A stretch of 64,000 bases of DNA from Stappia indica (GTDB lineage Bacteria > Pseudomonadota > Alphaproteobacteria > Rhizobiales > Stappiaceae). Below the pieces are notes generated by a model. It did not search any database, was not told the origin of the DNA, and saw only the letters and a list, made by a program, of their open reading frames with translations. Location: positions 62,001 through 126,000 of the forward strand of contig NZ_JAIVMG010000011.1 in assembly GCF_020177335.1 (NCBI RefSeq), read 5' to 3'. Shown piece by piece: positions 37,704 through 46,551 of the stretch (position 1 is the stretch's first letter; each line of letters starts with the position of its first letter). The position numbers were made by a program, and so were the translations under genes.

Positions 37704-38548
37704 TGTCGCGGGCGATGAAGGACCGGCTGATCTGGGCGGTGACCTTTCTGGTCATGCTGATCATCTGCCTGCCGGGGCTGTGGGTGGTGCTGTCGGCCTT
37801 CCGCACCAATGGCGAAATCCTGACCAAGCCGGCGGTGTGGATCCCGCAGAACCTGACCCTTGACAACTTTCGCGCCATCTTCGGGCTTGGCGAGAACGTG
37901 CTGGCGATCCCGGTCGGTTCCTATTTCCTCAACTCGCTGGTGATCTCGGTCACCTCCACGGTGCTGGCGGTGATGATCGGCATGTCGGGCGGCTACGCCT
38001 TCGCCCGCCATCGCTTTCCCGGCAAGAGCGGCGCCTTTCTCTGGCTGATGCTGTCGCGCACGGTGCCGGGCATCGCCCTGTCGCTGCCGCTGTTCATCCT
38101 GTGGAGCTGGATCGGCCTGATCGACACCAAGCTGGGCGTGATCGTCGTCTATACCGCGATCAACGTGCCCTTCACCGTCTGGCTGACCGAAGGCTTCTTC
38201 CGCCAGGTGCCGCGCGATCTGAGCGAGGCGGCGCAGATCGACGGCTGCACCCCGTGGCAGGCGTTCTGGAAGGTGGAGTTCCCGCTGGCGCGCTCCGGCA
38301 TCGCCTCCGCCGGTATCTTCGCCTTCCTCACCTCATGGAACGAATACGCGCTGGCCAGCCAGCTCACCCGGTCGACCGACAGCAAGACCCTGCCGGTCGG
38401 GCTGATGGATTTCACCGCGCAGTTCACCATCGACTGGGCCGGCATGTGCGCCATGGCCGTCATCATCATCATTCCCGCGCTGATCCTCACCTTCCTGGTG
38501 CAGAAGCACCTGATCGCCGGGCTGACATTTGGGGGCGTGAAGGGATAG
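37703..38548 (+). CDS. ABC sugar transporter permease (MalG/UgpE type)
   Basis: Second permease, 281 residues and six helices. The EAA loop is EAAQIDGCTPWQAFWKVEFP. Other conserved stretches are MSGGYAFARHRFPGKSG and AFLTSWNEYALASQL, the latter typical of the MalG group. Start and stop are tightly packed against its neighbours. Confidence 0.95.
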   Translation: MSRAMKDRLIWAVTFLVMLIICLPGLWVVLSAFRTNGEILTKPAVWIPQNLTLDNFRAIFGLGENVLAIPVGSYFLNSLVISVTSTVLAVMIGMSGGYAFARHRFPGKSGAFLWLMLSRTVPGIALSLPLFILWSWIGLIDTKLGVIVVYTAINVPFTVWLTEGFFRQVPRDLSEAAQIDGCTPWQAFWKVEFPLARSGIASAGIFAFLTSWNEYALASQLTRSTDSKTLPVGLMDFTAQFTIDWAGMCAMAVIIIIPALILTFLVQKHLIAGLTFGGVKG

Positions 38549-38551
38549 GAC

Positions 38552-39643
38552 ATGGCCGAGGTCACCCTCAGGAAAATCGTCAAGAACTACGGCGCGCTGG
38601 AGGTGGTGCATGGCATCGACCTCGACATCGCCCACAATGAATTCGTCGTCCTGGTCGGCCCGTCCGGCTGCGGCAAGTCCACCACCTTGCGGATGATCGC
38701 CGGGCTGGAGGAGGTCTCCGGCGGCGAGATCGCCATCGGCGGACGGGTGGTCAACACCCTGCCGCCGCGCGCCCGCAACATCTCCATGGTGTTCCAGAAC
38801 TACGCGCTCTACCCGCATATGACGGTGCGCGAGAATCTTGGTTTCAGCCTGAAGATCGCCGGCCGGCCGCCGGCGGAGATCGAAAAAGCCACCGACGAGG
38901 CGGCGGCGATCCTCGGGCTTGCCGACTACATGGACCGCACGCCGGGCGAGTTGTCCGGCGGTCAGCGCCAGCGGGTGGCGATGGGCCGGGCCATCGTCCG
39001 CCATCCGGATGTGTTCCTGTTCGACGAACCGCTGTCGAACCTTGATGCCAAGCTGCGCACGCAGATGCGGGTCGAGATCAAGAAGCTGCATCAGAAGGTG
39101 AAGACCACCATCGTCTACGTCACCCACGATCAGGTGGAGGCGATGACCCTGGCCGACCGGATCGTCATCATGAAGGACGGCCATATCGTCCAGACCGGCA
39201 CGCCGCTGGAGGTGTTCGAACGGCCGGCCAACACCTTCGTCGCCACCTTCATCGGCTCGCCGCCGATGAACCTGGTCGATGGGGTGGTCGCGGGCGGGGA
39301 GGTGCGCTTTGCCGGCGATGCCAGCCTGCCGGTGCCGCCCGCCTTTCGCGGCCGGGTGCAGGAGGGCCAGCGGGTCACCTACGGCTTTCGCGCCGACAAC
39401 CTGATGCCGGCCGGCCATGCCATGACCGGGATCGGCGAGACGGCGGACATCGACCTGACCATCGCCCTGGCCGAACCGCTCGGCGCGGAAACCATCCTCC
39501 TGTCGGAGCTCGCCGGGGTGGAGATCCAGGGCAAGATGTACAACCCCCGTGCCGTCGCCGCCGGCGAGCGGCTTTCCTGCCTGCTCGCCCTTGACCACGC
39601 CCATCTGTTCGACGCCGAGACCGGCGCCAGCCTCAGGACCTAG
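38552..39643 (+). CDS. ABC sugar transporter ATPase (UgpC/MsmX type)
   Basis: ATP-binding subunit of 363 residues. It has Walker [16 protein letters not shown]-loop [13 protein letters not shown], signature [16 protein letters not shown], Walker [16 protein letters not shown] and H-loop [12 protein letters not shown]-terminal TOBE/MalK-like domain follows from about residue 235. It completes the importer and leads, after three bases, into the enolase-superfamily gene. Confidence 0.96.
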   Translation: MAEVTLRKIVKNYGALEVVHGIDLDIAHNEFVVLVGPSGCGKSTTLRMIAGLEEVSGGEIAIGGRVVNTLPPRARNISMVFQNYALYPHMTVRENLGFSLKIAGRPPAEIEKATDEAAAILGLADYMDRTPGELSGGQRQRVAMGRAIVRHPDVFLFDEPLSNLDAKLRTQMRVEIKKLHQKVKTTIVYVTHDQVEAMTLADRIVIMKDGHIVQTGTPLEVFERPANTFVATFIGSPPMNLVDGVVAGGEVRFAGDASLPVPPAFRGRVQEGQRVTYGFRADNLMPAGHAMTGIGETADIDLTIALAEPLGAETILLSELAGVEIQGKMYNPRAVAAGERLSCLLALDHAHLFDAETGASLRT

Positions 39644-39646
39644 ACC

Positions 39647-40756
39647 ATGGCCCGCATTGAAAAGGTCGAGATCTTCATGGTCGACCTGAAGCCGAAGGTA
39701 CGGCGCACCGACGCGATCCAGAGCTTCGAAAGCCAGGAGACGCCGATTGTTCGCATCACCGACGCGGATGGCGCCACCGGCACCGGCTACAGCTACACCA
39801 TCGGCACCGGCGGTCCGTCGGTGATCGCGCTGCTGGAGCGGACGCTGGTGCCGCTGCTGATCGGCCGCGATGCGGACCGCATTCAGGAAATCTGGCATGC
39901 GATGCTGTTTCGCACCCATGCCACCGCTGTCGGCGCGATCACCTCGCTGGCGATGGCGGCGGTGGACACCGCCCTGTGGGATCTGCGTTGCCGCCGGGCG
40001 ACGCTGCCTCTGTGGAAGATGGCCGGCGGGGCGCGTCGCTCCGTGCCGCTCTACACCACCGAGGGCGGCTGGCTGCATATCGAGACGGCAGAGCTGGTGG
40101 AAGACGCGCTGGCGGCGCAGGCAAATGGCTTTCGCGGCTCCAAGGTGAAGATCGGCAAGCCGCATCTGGCCGAGGACCGGGCGCGGCTGCTGGCGATGCG
40201 CGAGGCGCTTGGACCCGGCTACGAGATCATGACCGACGCCAATCAGGCCTTCACCCTCGCCGAGGCGCGGCGTCGGGCACAGGTGCTGGAGGAGGCGGGC
40301 GTGGCCTGGTTCGAGGAGCCGCTGCCGGCCGATGATGTCGATGCCCATCGGCATCTTGCCGCCGGCACGTCCGTGCCCGTCGCCGTTGGCGAGAGCCTTT
40401 ATTCCCTGAGCCAGTTCAAGGAGTACCTGCAGGCCGGCGCCTGCTCGGTGGTTCAGGCCGATGTCGCCCGGGTCGGCGGCATCACCCCCTGGCTGAAGAT
40501 CGCCCATCTGGCGGAGGCCCATAACGTGGCGATCTGCCCGCATTTCCTGATGGAGCTGCATGTCAGCCTCGTCTGCGCGGTCGAGAACGCTCCCTGGCTG
40601 GAATACATCCCGCAGCTCGATCTGATCGCCCCGGAAGGAATGCGGATCGAGAACGGGCAGGCTTTGCCGTCCGACGCGCCGGGGCTGGGCATTGCCTGGG
40701 ACTGGGACGAGATCCTGGCGCGCGGTGTGATGACGCCGATCGCGCTTGCCGCTTGA
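39647..40756 (+). CDS. Enolase-superfamily acid-sugar dehydratase (mandelate racemase/MLE type)
   Basis: Predicted sugar-acid dehydratase of 369 residues. The N-terminal capping domain is followed by a barrel with KxK (GSKVKIGKP), magnesium ligands MTDANQAF, AWFEEPLPADD and VAVGESLYS, and a late histidine in CPHFLMELHVSLV. The residues support alpha-proton abstraction from a sugar acid followed by dehydration to a 2-keto-3-deoxy acid. It is shorter than the roughly 430-residue L-fuconate dehydratases. A UxaA-type dehydratase lies in the same operon, so the two may act on different acids. Confidence 0.88.
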   Translation: MARIEKVEIFMVDLKPKVRRTDAIQSFESQETPIVRITDADGATGTGYSYTIGTGGPSVIALLERTLVPLLIGRDADRIQEIWHAMLFRTHATAVGAITSLAMAAVDTALWDLRCRRATLPLWKMAGGARRSVPLYTTEGGWLHIETAELVEDALAAQANGFRGSKVKIGKPHLAEDRARLLAMREALGPGYEIMTDANQAFTLAEARRRAQVLEEAGVAWFEEPLPADDVDAHRHLAAGTSVPVAVGESLYSLSQFKEYLQAGACSVVQADVARVGGITPWLKIAHLAEAHNVAICPHFLMELHVSLVCAVENAPWLEYIPQLDLIAPEGMRIENGQALPSDAPGLGIAWDWDEILARGVMTPIALAA

Positions 40757-40774
40757 GCGATGGGGGAGAAGGCG

Positions 40775-41104
40775 ATGCAGCGCATGGGCATGGTGATCGG
40801 CCTGAAGGCTGAGAAGCTGGCGGAGTACAAGCGGCTGCACGCGGCCGTCTGGCCCGAGGTGCTGGAGCGGATCAGCCGCAGCAACATCCGCAATTACACG
40901 ATTTTCCTGAAGGAGCCGGAGAACCTGTTGTTCGGCTACTGGGAGTACCACGGCGCGGATTTTTCCGCCGATGCCGCCGCCATTGCCGCCGACCCGGTCA
41001 CCCGGGACTGGTGGGCCCTGACCGACCCGTGCCAGCAGCCGCTGGAAACCCGGGCAAAGGGCGAATGGTGGGCGATGATGGAGGAGGTTTTTCACCATGA
41101 CTGA
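40775..41104 (+). CDS. RhaM-family sugar mutarotase
   Basis: Small enzyme of 109 residues that interconverts anomers of a deoxysugar. RhaM-type residues are GLKAEKLAEYKRLHAAVWPEV, YTIFL and the C-terminal TDPCQQPLETRAKGEWWAMM. RhaM-family proteins serve both L-rhamnose and, in some operons, L-fucose. The ATG at 40775 has GGGAGAAGG just upstream; ATG 40760 is possible. It overlaps the RraA-like gene by eight bases. Confidence 0.88.
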   Translation: MQRMGMVIGLKAEKLAEYKRLHAAVWPEVLERISRSNIRNYTIFLKEPENLLFGYWEYHGADFSADAAAIAADPVTRDWWALTDPCQQPLETRAKGEWWAMMEEVFHHD

Positions 41105-41765
41105 CACGACCCCGGGGCTGGACCCGATCACCGAACGCCTGTCCACCTGCTACAGCGGCGTGGTGCATGACGTGATGCGCGCCATGGGGCTGGCGAATTT
41201 CATCCTGCCGCGCGAGATCACGCCGCTGATGCCGGAAAAGACCCTGTGCGGCCCGGTCTTCACCATCGAGGGATGCAGCGACGAGACCGCCGATCCGCAC
41301 CAGACCCTCCTGGACTGGACCGGCTTGCTGTCCAAGGCAAAACCGGGGCACATCTGGGTGAGCCAGCCGCATGACGACACCATCGCCCAGATGGGCGAGC
41401 TTTCCGCCGAAACTCTGCAGCGCAAGGGGGTGCTCGGCTGCGTGCTCGATGGCGGCGCGCGCGACACTCATTTCCTGATGGATCTGGGCTTCCAGACCTG
41501 GCGGCGGTTCCACACCCCGCGCGATGTGGTCGGTCGTTGGCGGCCGACCGGTTTCGACGTGCCGGTCCACATTGGCGATGTGCTGATCCAGCCGGGCGAT
41601 TATCTGCTCGGCGACCGGGACGGCATGGTGCGGGTGCCGCGTGCGCTCGCCGCCGAGGTGACGGAAAAATCCGTCGAGGCGATGCAGACGGAAAACAAGG
41701 TGCGCACGGCGATCCTTGCCGGCACAGACCCGCAGCAGGCCTACCTGCAGTATGGCAAGTTCTGA
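41097..41765 (+). CDS. RraA-like / HMG aldolase family protein
   Basis: Protein of 222 residues of the RraA fold. The domain begins LSTCYSGVVHDVMRAMGL and contains GVLGCVLDGGARDTHFL, where the arginine-aspartate pair binds metal and substrate in class II HMG/CHA aldolases, followed by IGDVLIQPGDYLLGDRDGMV. In a sugar-acid operon it may be an aldolase or an oxaloacetate-type decarboxylase. RraA-type RNase E inhibition is unlikely given the context. Confidence 0.85.
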   Translation: MTDTTPGLDPITERLSTCYSGVVHDVMRAMGLANFILPREITPLMPEKTLCGPVFTIEGCSDETADPHQTLLDWTGLLSKAKPGHIWVSQPHDDTIAQMGELSAETLQRKGVLGCVLDGGARDTHFLMDLGFQTWRRFHTPRDVVGRWRPTGFDVPVHIGDVLIQPGDYLLGDRDGMVRVPRALAAEVTEKSVEAMQTENKVRTAILAGTDPQQAYLQYGKF

Positions 41766-41773
41766 GGTCGCCG

Positions 41774-42097
41774 ATGTCCGACACCAGCGAAGCGCCGCAG
41801 CTTTTGCGGCTTGCGGCCAGCGACAATGTTCTGGTTGCCCTCGGCGCCGTTCCGGCGGGGCTGGCCCGGATCACCGGCGGCGGCACGCTTACGGTCGGCC
41901 GGCCGGTGACGCTCGGCCACAAGGTGGCTGCCCGCGACATCGCGGCGGGAGAGAAGATCGTCAAATACGGCGTGCCGATCGGCTCGGCGACGGCGGCGAT
42001 CGCCAGCGGCTGCCATGTGCATACTCACAACATGAAGAGCGATTACACGCCGACCTATGTGCTGGACGAGACATCGAAGGGAGGCGCCGGTGATTGA
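41774..42097 (+). CDS. UxaA family dehydratase, small (SAF) subunit
   Basis: Small protein of 107 residues equal to the N-terminal SAF domain of altronate dehydratase: LAASDNVLVALGAVPAG, the histidine in LGHKVAARDI, and SGCHVHTHNMKSDY. The two halves of UxaA are separate genes here, overlapping by eight bases, as in several known split members. Confidence 0.9.
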   Translation: MSDTSEAPQLLRLAASDNVLVALGAVPAGLARITGGGTLTVGRPVTLGHKVAARDIAAGEKIVKYGVPIGSATAAIASGCHVHTHNMKSDYTPTYVLDETSKGGAGD

Positions 42098-43277
42098 AGG
42101 GTTCCCGAGACAGGACGGGCGCAAGGGCATCCGCAACCATGTGGCGGTTGCCTATCTGGTGGAATGCGCCCGGCATGTGGCCAGCGAGATCGTGCTGCCC
42201 TACCGCGAGGCGGGGGCGCAGGTGATCGGCTTTCCGGGCTGCTTTCCCAACGACTACGCCCAGAAGATGATGGAGCGGCTGTGCACCCACCCGAATGTCG
42301 GGGCGGTGCTTCTGGTCTCGCTCGGTTGCGAGAGCTTCAACCGGTTCCAGCTTGCCGAGGCGATTGCCAAAAGCGGCCGGCCGGTGGAGACCATCGTCAT
42401 TCAGAAGACCGGCGGCACCCGCGCCTCGGTGGCCGAGGGCCGGGCCTGGGTCGCGGCGCGGATCGAGGAGCTGGCCCGGGCCAAACGGGTGCCGATGGCC
42501 CTGAGCGAGTTGGTGGTCGGCACGGTCTGCGGCGGCTCCGACGGCACCAGCGGCATCACCGGCAATCCGGCGGTGGGGCTTGCCTTCGACCGGCTGGTTG
42601 GTGAGGGCGCCACCTGCATTTTCGAGGAAACCGGCGAACTGATCGGTTGCGAGGAGGTGATGGCCGCCCGGGCGGCGACGCCCGAGCTCGGCCGCGAGCT
42701 GACCCGCTCGGTGGAAAAGGCGGCCCGCTACTATGCCACCCTCGGCTATGGCAGCTTTGCCGCCGGCAACGCCGAAGGCGGGCTCTCCACCATCGAGGAA
42801 AAGTCGATGGGGGCCTATGCCAAATCCGGGTCCGCGCGGATCGACGGTCTGATCAAGCCCGGCGACCTGCCGCCGAAGGGCGGGCTCTACCTGATGGATG
42901 TGGTGCCCGATGGCGAGGTGCGGTTCGGCTTTCCCAACATCAGCGACAACGCCGAAATCGCCGAGATGATGGCCTCGGGCGCGCATCTGACCCTGTTCGT
43001 CACCGCGCGCGGCTCCGTGGTCGGCTCGGCCATCGCACCGGTGATCAAGATCTGCGCCAATCCGGAAACCTTCGCGCGGCTCAGCGAGGACATGGATGTG
43101 AATGCCGGGCGGATCCTGTCCGGCACCAGCCTTGTCGAGGTGGGCGACGAGATCTTCGACCTGACGCTGGCCGTCGCCGGTGGCCGCCAGACCGCATCCG
43201 AACAGCTCGGCCATGCCGAATTCATCCTGACCTACAAGAGCTTCGAGCCCATCGGGCCGGCCTGCCTGCCCAGCTGA
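42090..43277 (+). CDS. UxaA family dehydratase, large catalytic subunit
   Basis: Catalytic half of an altronate/galactarate dehydratase-type enzyme, 395 residues, from a GTG start with GGGAGG upstream. It begins VIEGFPRQDGRKGIRNHV. The conserved cysteines occur in LVSLGCESFNRFQLAEAI and GTVCGGSDGTSGITGNPAVG, with CIFEETGELIGCEEV after them. These enzymes use an iron-dependent active site to dehydrate sugar acids. The substrate is probably a fuconate- or galactonate-like acid. Confidence 0.92.
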   Translation: MIEGFPRQDGRKGIRNHVAVAYLVECARHVASEIVLPYREAGAQVIGFPGCFPNDYAQKMMERLCTHPNVGAVLLVSLGCESFNRFQLAEAIAKSGRPVETIVIQKTGGTRASVAEGRAWVAARIEELARAKRVPMALSELVVGTVCGGSDGTSGITGNPAVGLAFDRLVGEGATCIFEETGELIGCEEVMAARAATPELGRELTRSVEKAARYYATLGYGSFAAGNAEGGLSTIEEKSMGAYAKSGSARIDGLIKPGDLPPKGGLYLMDVVPDGEVRFGFPNISDNAEIAEMMASGAHLTLFVTARGSVVGSAIAPVIKICANPETFARLSEDMDVNAGRILSGTSLVEVGDEIFDLTLAVAGGRQTASEQLGHAEFILTYKSFEPIGPACLPS

Positions 43278-43287
43278 GGAGAACACC

Positions 43288-44016
43288 ATGGGACGATTGA
43301 GCGGAAAGACCTGTCTGATCACGGCCGCCGGCCAGGGGATCGGCCGGGCGACGGCGGAGGCTTTCATCGCCGCCGGCGCGACGGTCTGGGCGACGGATAT
43401 CAACGGCGCGGCGGTGGCCTCGATTGATGGGGCGCAGGGGCGGGCGCTCGATGTCACCAGCGCCGAGGCGATTTCAGCGCTTCTGGCCGAGACCGGCCCC
43501 GTGGATGTCCTGTTCAACTGCGCCGGCGTCGTCCACGCCGGGGCGTTGCTCGACTGCCCGGAAGAGGACTGGGATTTCGCCTTTGAGCTGAACGCCAAGG
43601 CGATGTACCGGATGATCCGCGCCTATCTGCCGGGGATGCTGGAAAAGGGCGGCGGCTCGATCATCAACATGTCCTCGGTTGCCTCCTCGGTGAAGGGCGT
43701 GCCGAACCGTTTTGCCTATTGCGCCTCCAAGGCGGCGGTGGTCGGGCTGACCAAATCGGTTGCCGCCGATTATGTGACCCGGGGCATTCGCTGCAATGCC
43801 ATCTGTCCGGGCACGGTGGAAAGTCCCTCGCTGCACGAGCGGCTGCGCGCCACCGGTGACTATGAGCAGGCGATGCGCGACTTCATCGCCCGCCAGCCGA
43901 TGGGGCGCATCGGCCGACCGGAGGAAATCGCCGCGCTGGCGCTTTATCTCGCCTCGGATGAGGCCGCCTTCACAACCGGGCAAACTCATGTGATCGATGG
44001 CGGCTGGGCCGTCTAG
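43288..44016 (+). CDS. SDR oxidoreductase, probable 2-keto-3-deoxy-L-fuconate 4-dehydrogenase
   Basis: Short-chain dehydrogenase of 242 residues. The NAD-binding loop is ITAAGQGIGRATAEAF, with an aspartate in ATDING that favours NAD. The catalytic residues are the serine in INMSSVASS and YCASKAAVVG. The C-terminal PGTVESPSLHERLR matches the group containing 2-keto-3-deoxy-fuconate dehydrogenases and bacterial homologues of DHRS6/BDH2. In the pathway it would oxidise C4 before cleavage by the next gene product. Confidence 0.88.
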   Translation: MGRLSGKTCLITAAGQGIGRATAEAFIAAGATVWATDINGAAVASIDGAQGRALDVTSAEAISALLAETGPVDVLFNCAGVVHAGALLDCPEEDWDFAFELNAKAMYRMIRAYLPGMLEKGGGSIINMSSVASSVKGVPNRFAYCASKAAVVGLTKSVAADYVTRGIRCNAICPGTVESPSLHERLRATGDYEQAMRDFIARQPMGRIGRPEEIAALALYLASDEAAFTTGQTHVIDGGWAV

Positions 44017-44047
44017 ACCCAGGCCGACAAGAAAAGGGAAGACATTC

Positions 44048-44887
44048 ATGAAATTCGTACGTTTTGGGCCGCGCGGGGCGGAAAAGCCGGGCGTTCTCGA
44101 TGCCGAGGGCGGCATTCGCGATCTGTCCGGGCTGATCGGCGATCTCGCCGGTGCGGTGCTGGAAAACCTCGATGCGCTGACCGGCATGAATGTCGCGGCG
44201 CTGCCGAAGGTCGCTGGCACCCCGCGCCTCGGGCCGCCGGTCGCCGGCACGGGCAAGTTCATCTGCATCGGTCTCAACTACGCCGATCACGCGGCCGAAT
44301 CCGGCCTCGCGGTGCCGTCCGAGCCGGTGATCTTCATGAAGGCGACCTCGGCGATTTGCGGTCCGAACGATCCGATCGTCATCCCGCGCGGATCGGAGAA
44401 GACGGACTGGGAGGTGGAGCTGGCGGTGATCATCGGCAAGCCGGCGAAATACGTCTCGGAAGCCGAGGCGCTGTCGCATGTGGCCGGCTACGCCATCACC
44501 AATGACGTGTCCGAGCGGGCCTTCCAGATCGAGCGCGAAGGCCAGTGGACCAAGGGCAAGTCCTGCGACAACTACGGCCAGATCGGCCCGTGGCTGGTGA
44601 CCCCGGACGAGGCAGGCGATCCGCAGGACCTGAAAATGTGGCTCAAGGTCAATGGCGAGACCAAGCAGGACGGATCATCCGCCACCATGGTCTACGGCGT
44701 TGCCCATCTCATCAGCTACCTCAGCCAGTTCATGACCCTGCAGCCGGGAGACGTGATCTCCACCGGCACGCCGCCGGGCGTCGGCATGGGCCAGACGCCG
44801 CCGCAGTATCTCAAGGCTGGCGACGTGGTCGAACTGGGCATCGAGGGGCTTGGCAGCCAGCGCCAGGAGGTGGTGGCGGACGCCTGA
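44048..44887 (+). CDS. Fumarylacetoacetate hydrolase family protein, probable 2,4-diketo-3-deoxy-acid hydrolase
   Basis: FAH-fold carbon-carbon hydrolase of 279 residues. Metal-binding and catalytic regions are ICIGLNYADHAAESG, EPVIFMKATSAI, DWEVELAVIIGKPAKYV and YAITNDVSERAFQ, and STGTPPGVGMGQ closes the barrel. In non-phosphorylative L-fucose and L-rhamnose routes this family splits 2,4-diketo-3-deoxy acids into pyruvate and lactate. ATG 44048 was chosen; the upstream frame overlaps the SDR gene. Confidence 0.92.
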   Translation: MKFVRFGPRGAEKPGVLDAEGGIRDLSGLIGDLAGAVLENLDALTGMNVAALPKVAGTPRLGPPVAGTGKFICIGLNYADHAAESGLAVPSEPVIFMKATSAICGPNDPIVIPRGSEKTDWEVELAVIIGKPAKYVSEAEALSHVAGYAITNDVSERAFQIEREGQWTKGKSCDNYGQIGPWLVTPDEAGDPQDLKMWLKVNGETKQDGSSATMVYGVAHLISYLSQFMTLQPGDVISTGTPPGVGMGQTPPQYLKAGDVVELGIEGLGSQRQEVVADA

Positions 44888-44905
44888 CCCGCTCGACCGA
44901 CAAGG

Positions 44906-44936
44906 CGGCGCGACCGGGAGGAGTTCGGCCGCGCCG
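44906..44936 (+). promoter_or_regulatory. GC-rich hairpin between the FAH and second TRAP genes
   Basis: CGGCGCG (44906-44912) pairs with CGCGCCG (44930-44936), extended inward by two pairs after one mismatch. No T-run follows. It may separate the enzyme genes from the transporter genes in expression. Confidence 0.4.
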
Positions 44937-44991
44937 CTGCCGCCGGCAAGGCACAGGTCGGTGGGCACAACAAGAAACCGGAGGAAATCCC

Positions 44992-45972
44992 ATGAGCATC
45001 AAGACAAGCTGCAAGTCCGTTCTTCTCGCCGGTGCCGCGCTGGCGCTGATGGCAACCGGCGCCGCGGCCGTGGAATGGCGGCTTGGCCATATCCTGCCGC
45101 CTGATCATCCGGGCAACCGGGCGCTGGAACGGGCGGCGGAGGAGATCGCCGAGCGCACCGATAACCGGATCGAGATCAAGGTGTTTCCCGCCGGGCAGAT
45201 CGGAGGTGCCAAGGAAATCCTGACCGGCATGACCATCGGCACCCATCAGATGGCCTTCGACGGGGCGGGGATCCTGAGCCAGTGGTCGAGCGAGCTGGGG
45301 GTGCTGGAAGCGCCGTATCTTGCCAAGGATTTCCGCCATCTGGAACGGCTGATCGACAGCAAGAAGGGGCATGAGCTGGTCGAGACCTTGCGCACCGAAC
45401 ACGGTTTGCGCCTGCTCGATGTCTGGTACTACGGCACCCGCCACATGACCAACAACGCCCGGCCGATCGAGACACCGGCGGATGTGGAGGGGCTGAAGCT
45501 GCGGGTGCCGGAGGTGGCGCTCAGCCTGGAATTCGTCAAGGCGCTGGGCGGCCGGCCGACGCCGATGGCCTTTCCCGAGCTTTATCTTGGGCTGCAGACC
45601 GGGGTGGTCGATGGGCAGGAGAACCCGTTGCCGACCATCAACGCGGCAAAATTCTACGAGGTGCAGAAGAATCTGGCGCTGACCGGGCATTTGGTGCAGT
45701 TCGTTGCGCCGCTGGTGGCCGAGGATGCCTGGAACGCGGCCTCGGAAGGCGACCGCGCGGTGGTGATGGAGGTGCTGCAGACCGTTGGCGACGATTACAA
45801 CGCCAGCGTGATCGAGCTGGAGAAGGAGCTCGTCGCGGCCCTTGAGGAAAAGGGCATGGCGGTGACCCGGCCGGACCGGGAGGCCTTTGCCAAGGCGGTA
45901 CAACCGATCTTCGGCCAGTTCGCCGAACTCTGGGGCCCCGACACCTACGCGGCGCTCGCGGAAATCGACTGA
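44992..45972 (+). CDS. TRAP transporter substrate-binding protein (DctP family)
   Basis: Periplasmic binding protein of 326 residues, signal peptide ending near GAAA. Classical DctP residues are present: RLGHILPPDHPGNRALERA, VFPAGQIGGAKEILTGM, VEGLKLRVPEVALS with the carboxylate-binding arginine, and LYLGLQTGVVDGQENPLPTI. A sugar-acid ligand is likely given the flanking catabolic genes. GGAGGAAA precedes the ATG. A strong stem-loop follows the stop. Confidence 0.94.
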   Translation: MSIKTSCKSVLLAGAALALMATGAAAVEWRLGHILPPDHPGNRALERAAEEIAERTDNRIEIKVFPAGQIGGAKEILTGMTIGTHQMAFDGAGILSQWSSELGVLEAPYLAKDFRHLERLIDSKKGHELVETLRTEHGLRLLDVWYYGTRHMTNNARPIETPADVEGLKLRVPEVALSLEFVKALGGRPTPMAFPELYLGLQTGVVDGQENPLPTINAAKFYEVQKNLALTGHLVQFVAPLVAEDAWNAASEGDRAVVMEVLQTVGDDYNASVIELEKELVAALEEKGMAVTRPDREAFAKAVQPIFGQFAELWGPDTYAALAEID

Positions 45973-45980
45973 TCCGCTTC

Positions 45981-46009
45981 GGGATGGGCGCGCCTGCCGC
46001 GCCCGTCCC
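45981..46009 (+). promoter_or_regulatory. Intercistronic stem-loop after the second TRAP binding-protein gene
   Basis: A 12-bp stem (45981-45992 with 45998-46009, one T-G pair) closes a five-base loop, eight bases after the binding-protein stop. No T-run. Position and form parallel the elements at 30561 and 36684. Confidence 0.72.
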
Positions 46010-46056
46010 CCCGCACACCGCCACAACAGGCAGGACGCCATCGGGGGACTTCAACC

Positions 46057-46539
46057 ATGAAATGGCTGCACCGGGCCGAGGACGCGTTTCTCCTCGGGCT
46101 CTTCCTGGCCGCGCTGGGGGCGCTCACCGCCCAGTTGGCCAGCCGCTACTTCCTGCCCTACCAGTTTCCCTGGACCGAGGAGCTGGCGCGGTTCCTGTTT
46201 CTCTGGCTGGTGTTCTTCGGCGCGGCCAATGCCATGCGGCGCGGAGGGCTGGTCGCGGTGACCATGCTGGCCGATCTGTTGCCGGACCGGCTGCGCGACG
46301 CGGTCGCCATCCTCATGCATCTTTTCGGCGCGCTGTTTCTCGCCGTCGTTGCCTGGACGGGCCTGTTCCTGGCGATCAAGGTCGCCAAGCTGCCGACCAT
46401 CGCCATGGGGATCTCCTCCAGTTTTGAATATGCGGCGGTTCCCGCCGCCTGCGCCCTGATGTGCGTGCGCTCGCTGTGGGCGGCCTGGCAGGTCTATCGC
46501 CATGGCCTGCCGCGCGACGGCGCCGCGACCTTGATGTAG
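46057..46539 (+). CDS. TRAP transporter small permease (DctQ)
   Basis: Small membrane subunit of 160 residues with four helices. PWTEELARFLFLWLVFFGA is the conserved DctQ core. It is followed after 12 bases by the large permease. ATG 46057 is the natural start, although it lacks a strong ribosome site. Confidence 0.93.
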   Translation: MKWLHRAEDAFLLGLFLAALGALTAQLASRYFLPYQFPWTEELARFLFLWLVFFGAANAMRRGGLVAVTMLADLLPDRLRDAVAILMHLFGALFLAVVAWTGLFLAIKVAKLPTIAMGISSSFEYAAVPAACALMCVRSLWAAWQVYRHGLPRDGAATLM

Positions 46540-46551
46540 GAGCGCCTCCCC

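Noticed and set aside
38333-41146. 937-codon minus-strand frame across the ABC ATPase and dehydratase genes
   Set aside because: Shadow of plus-strand genes with complete ABC and enolase motifs.
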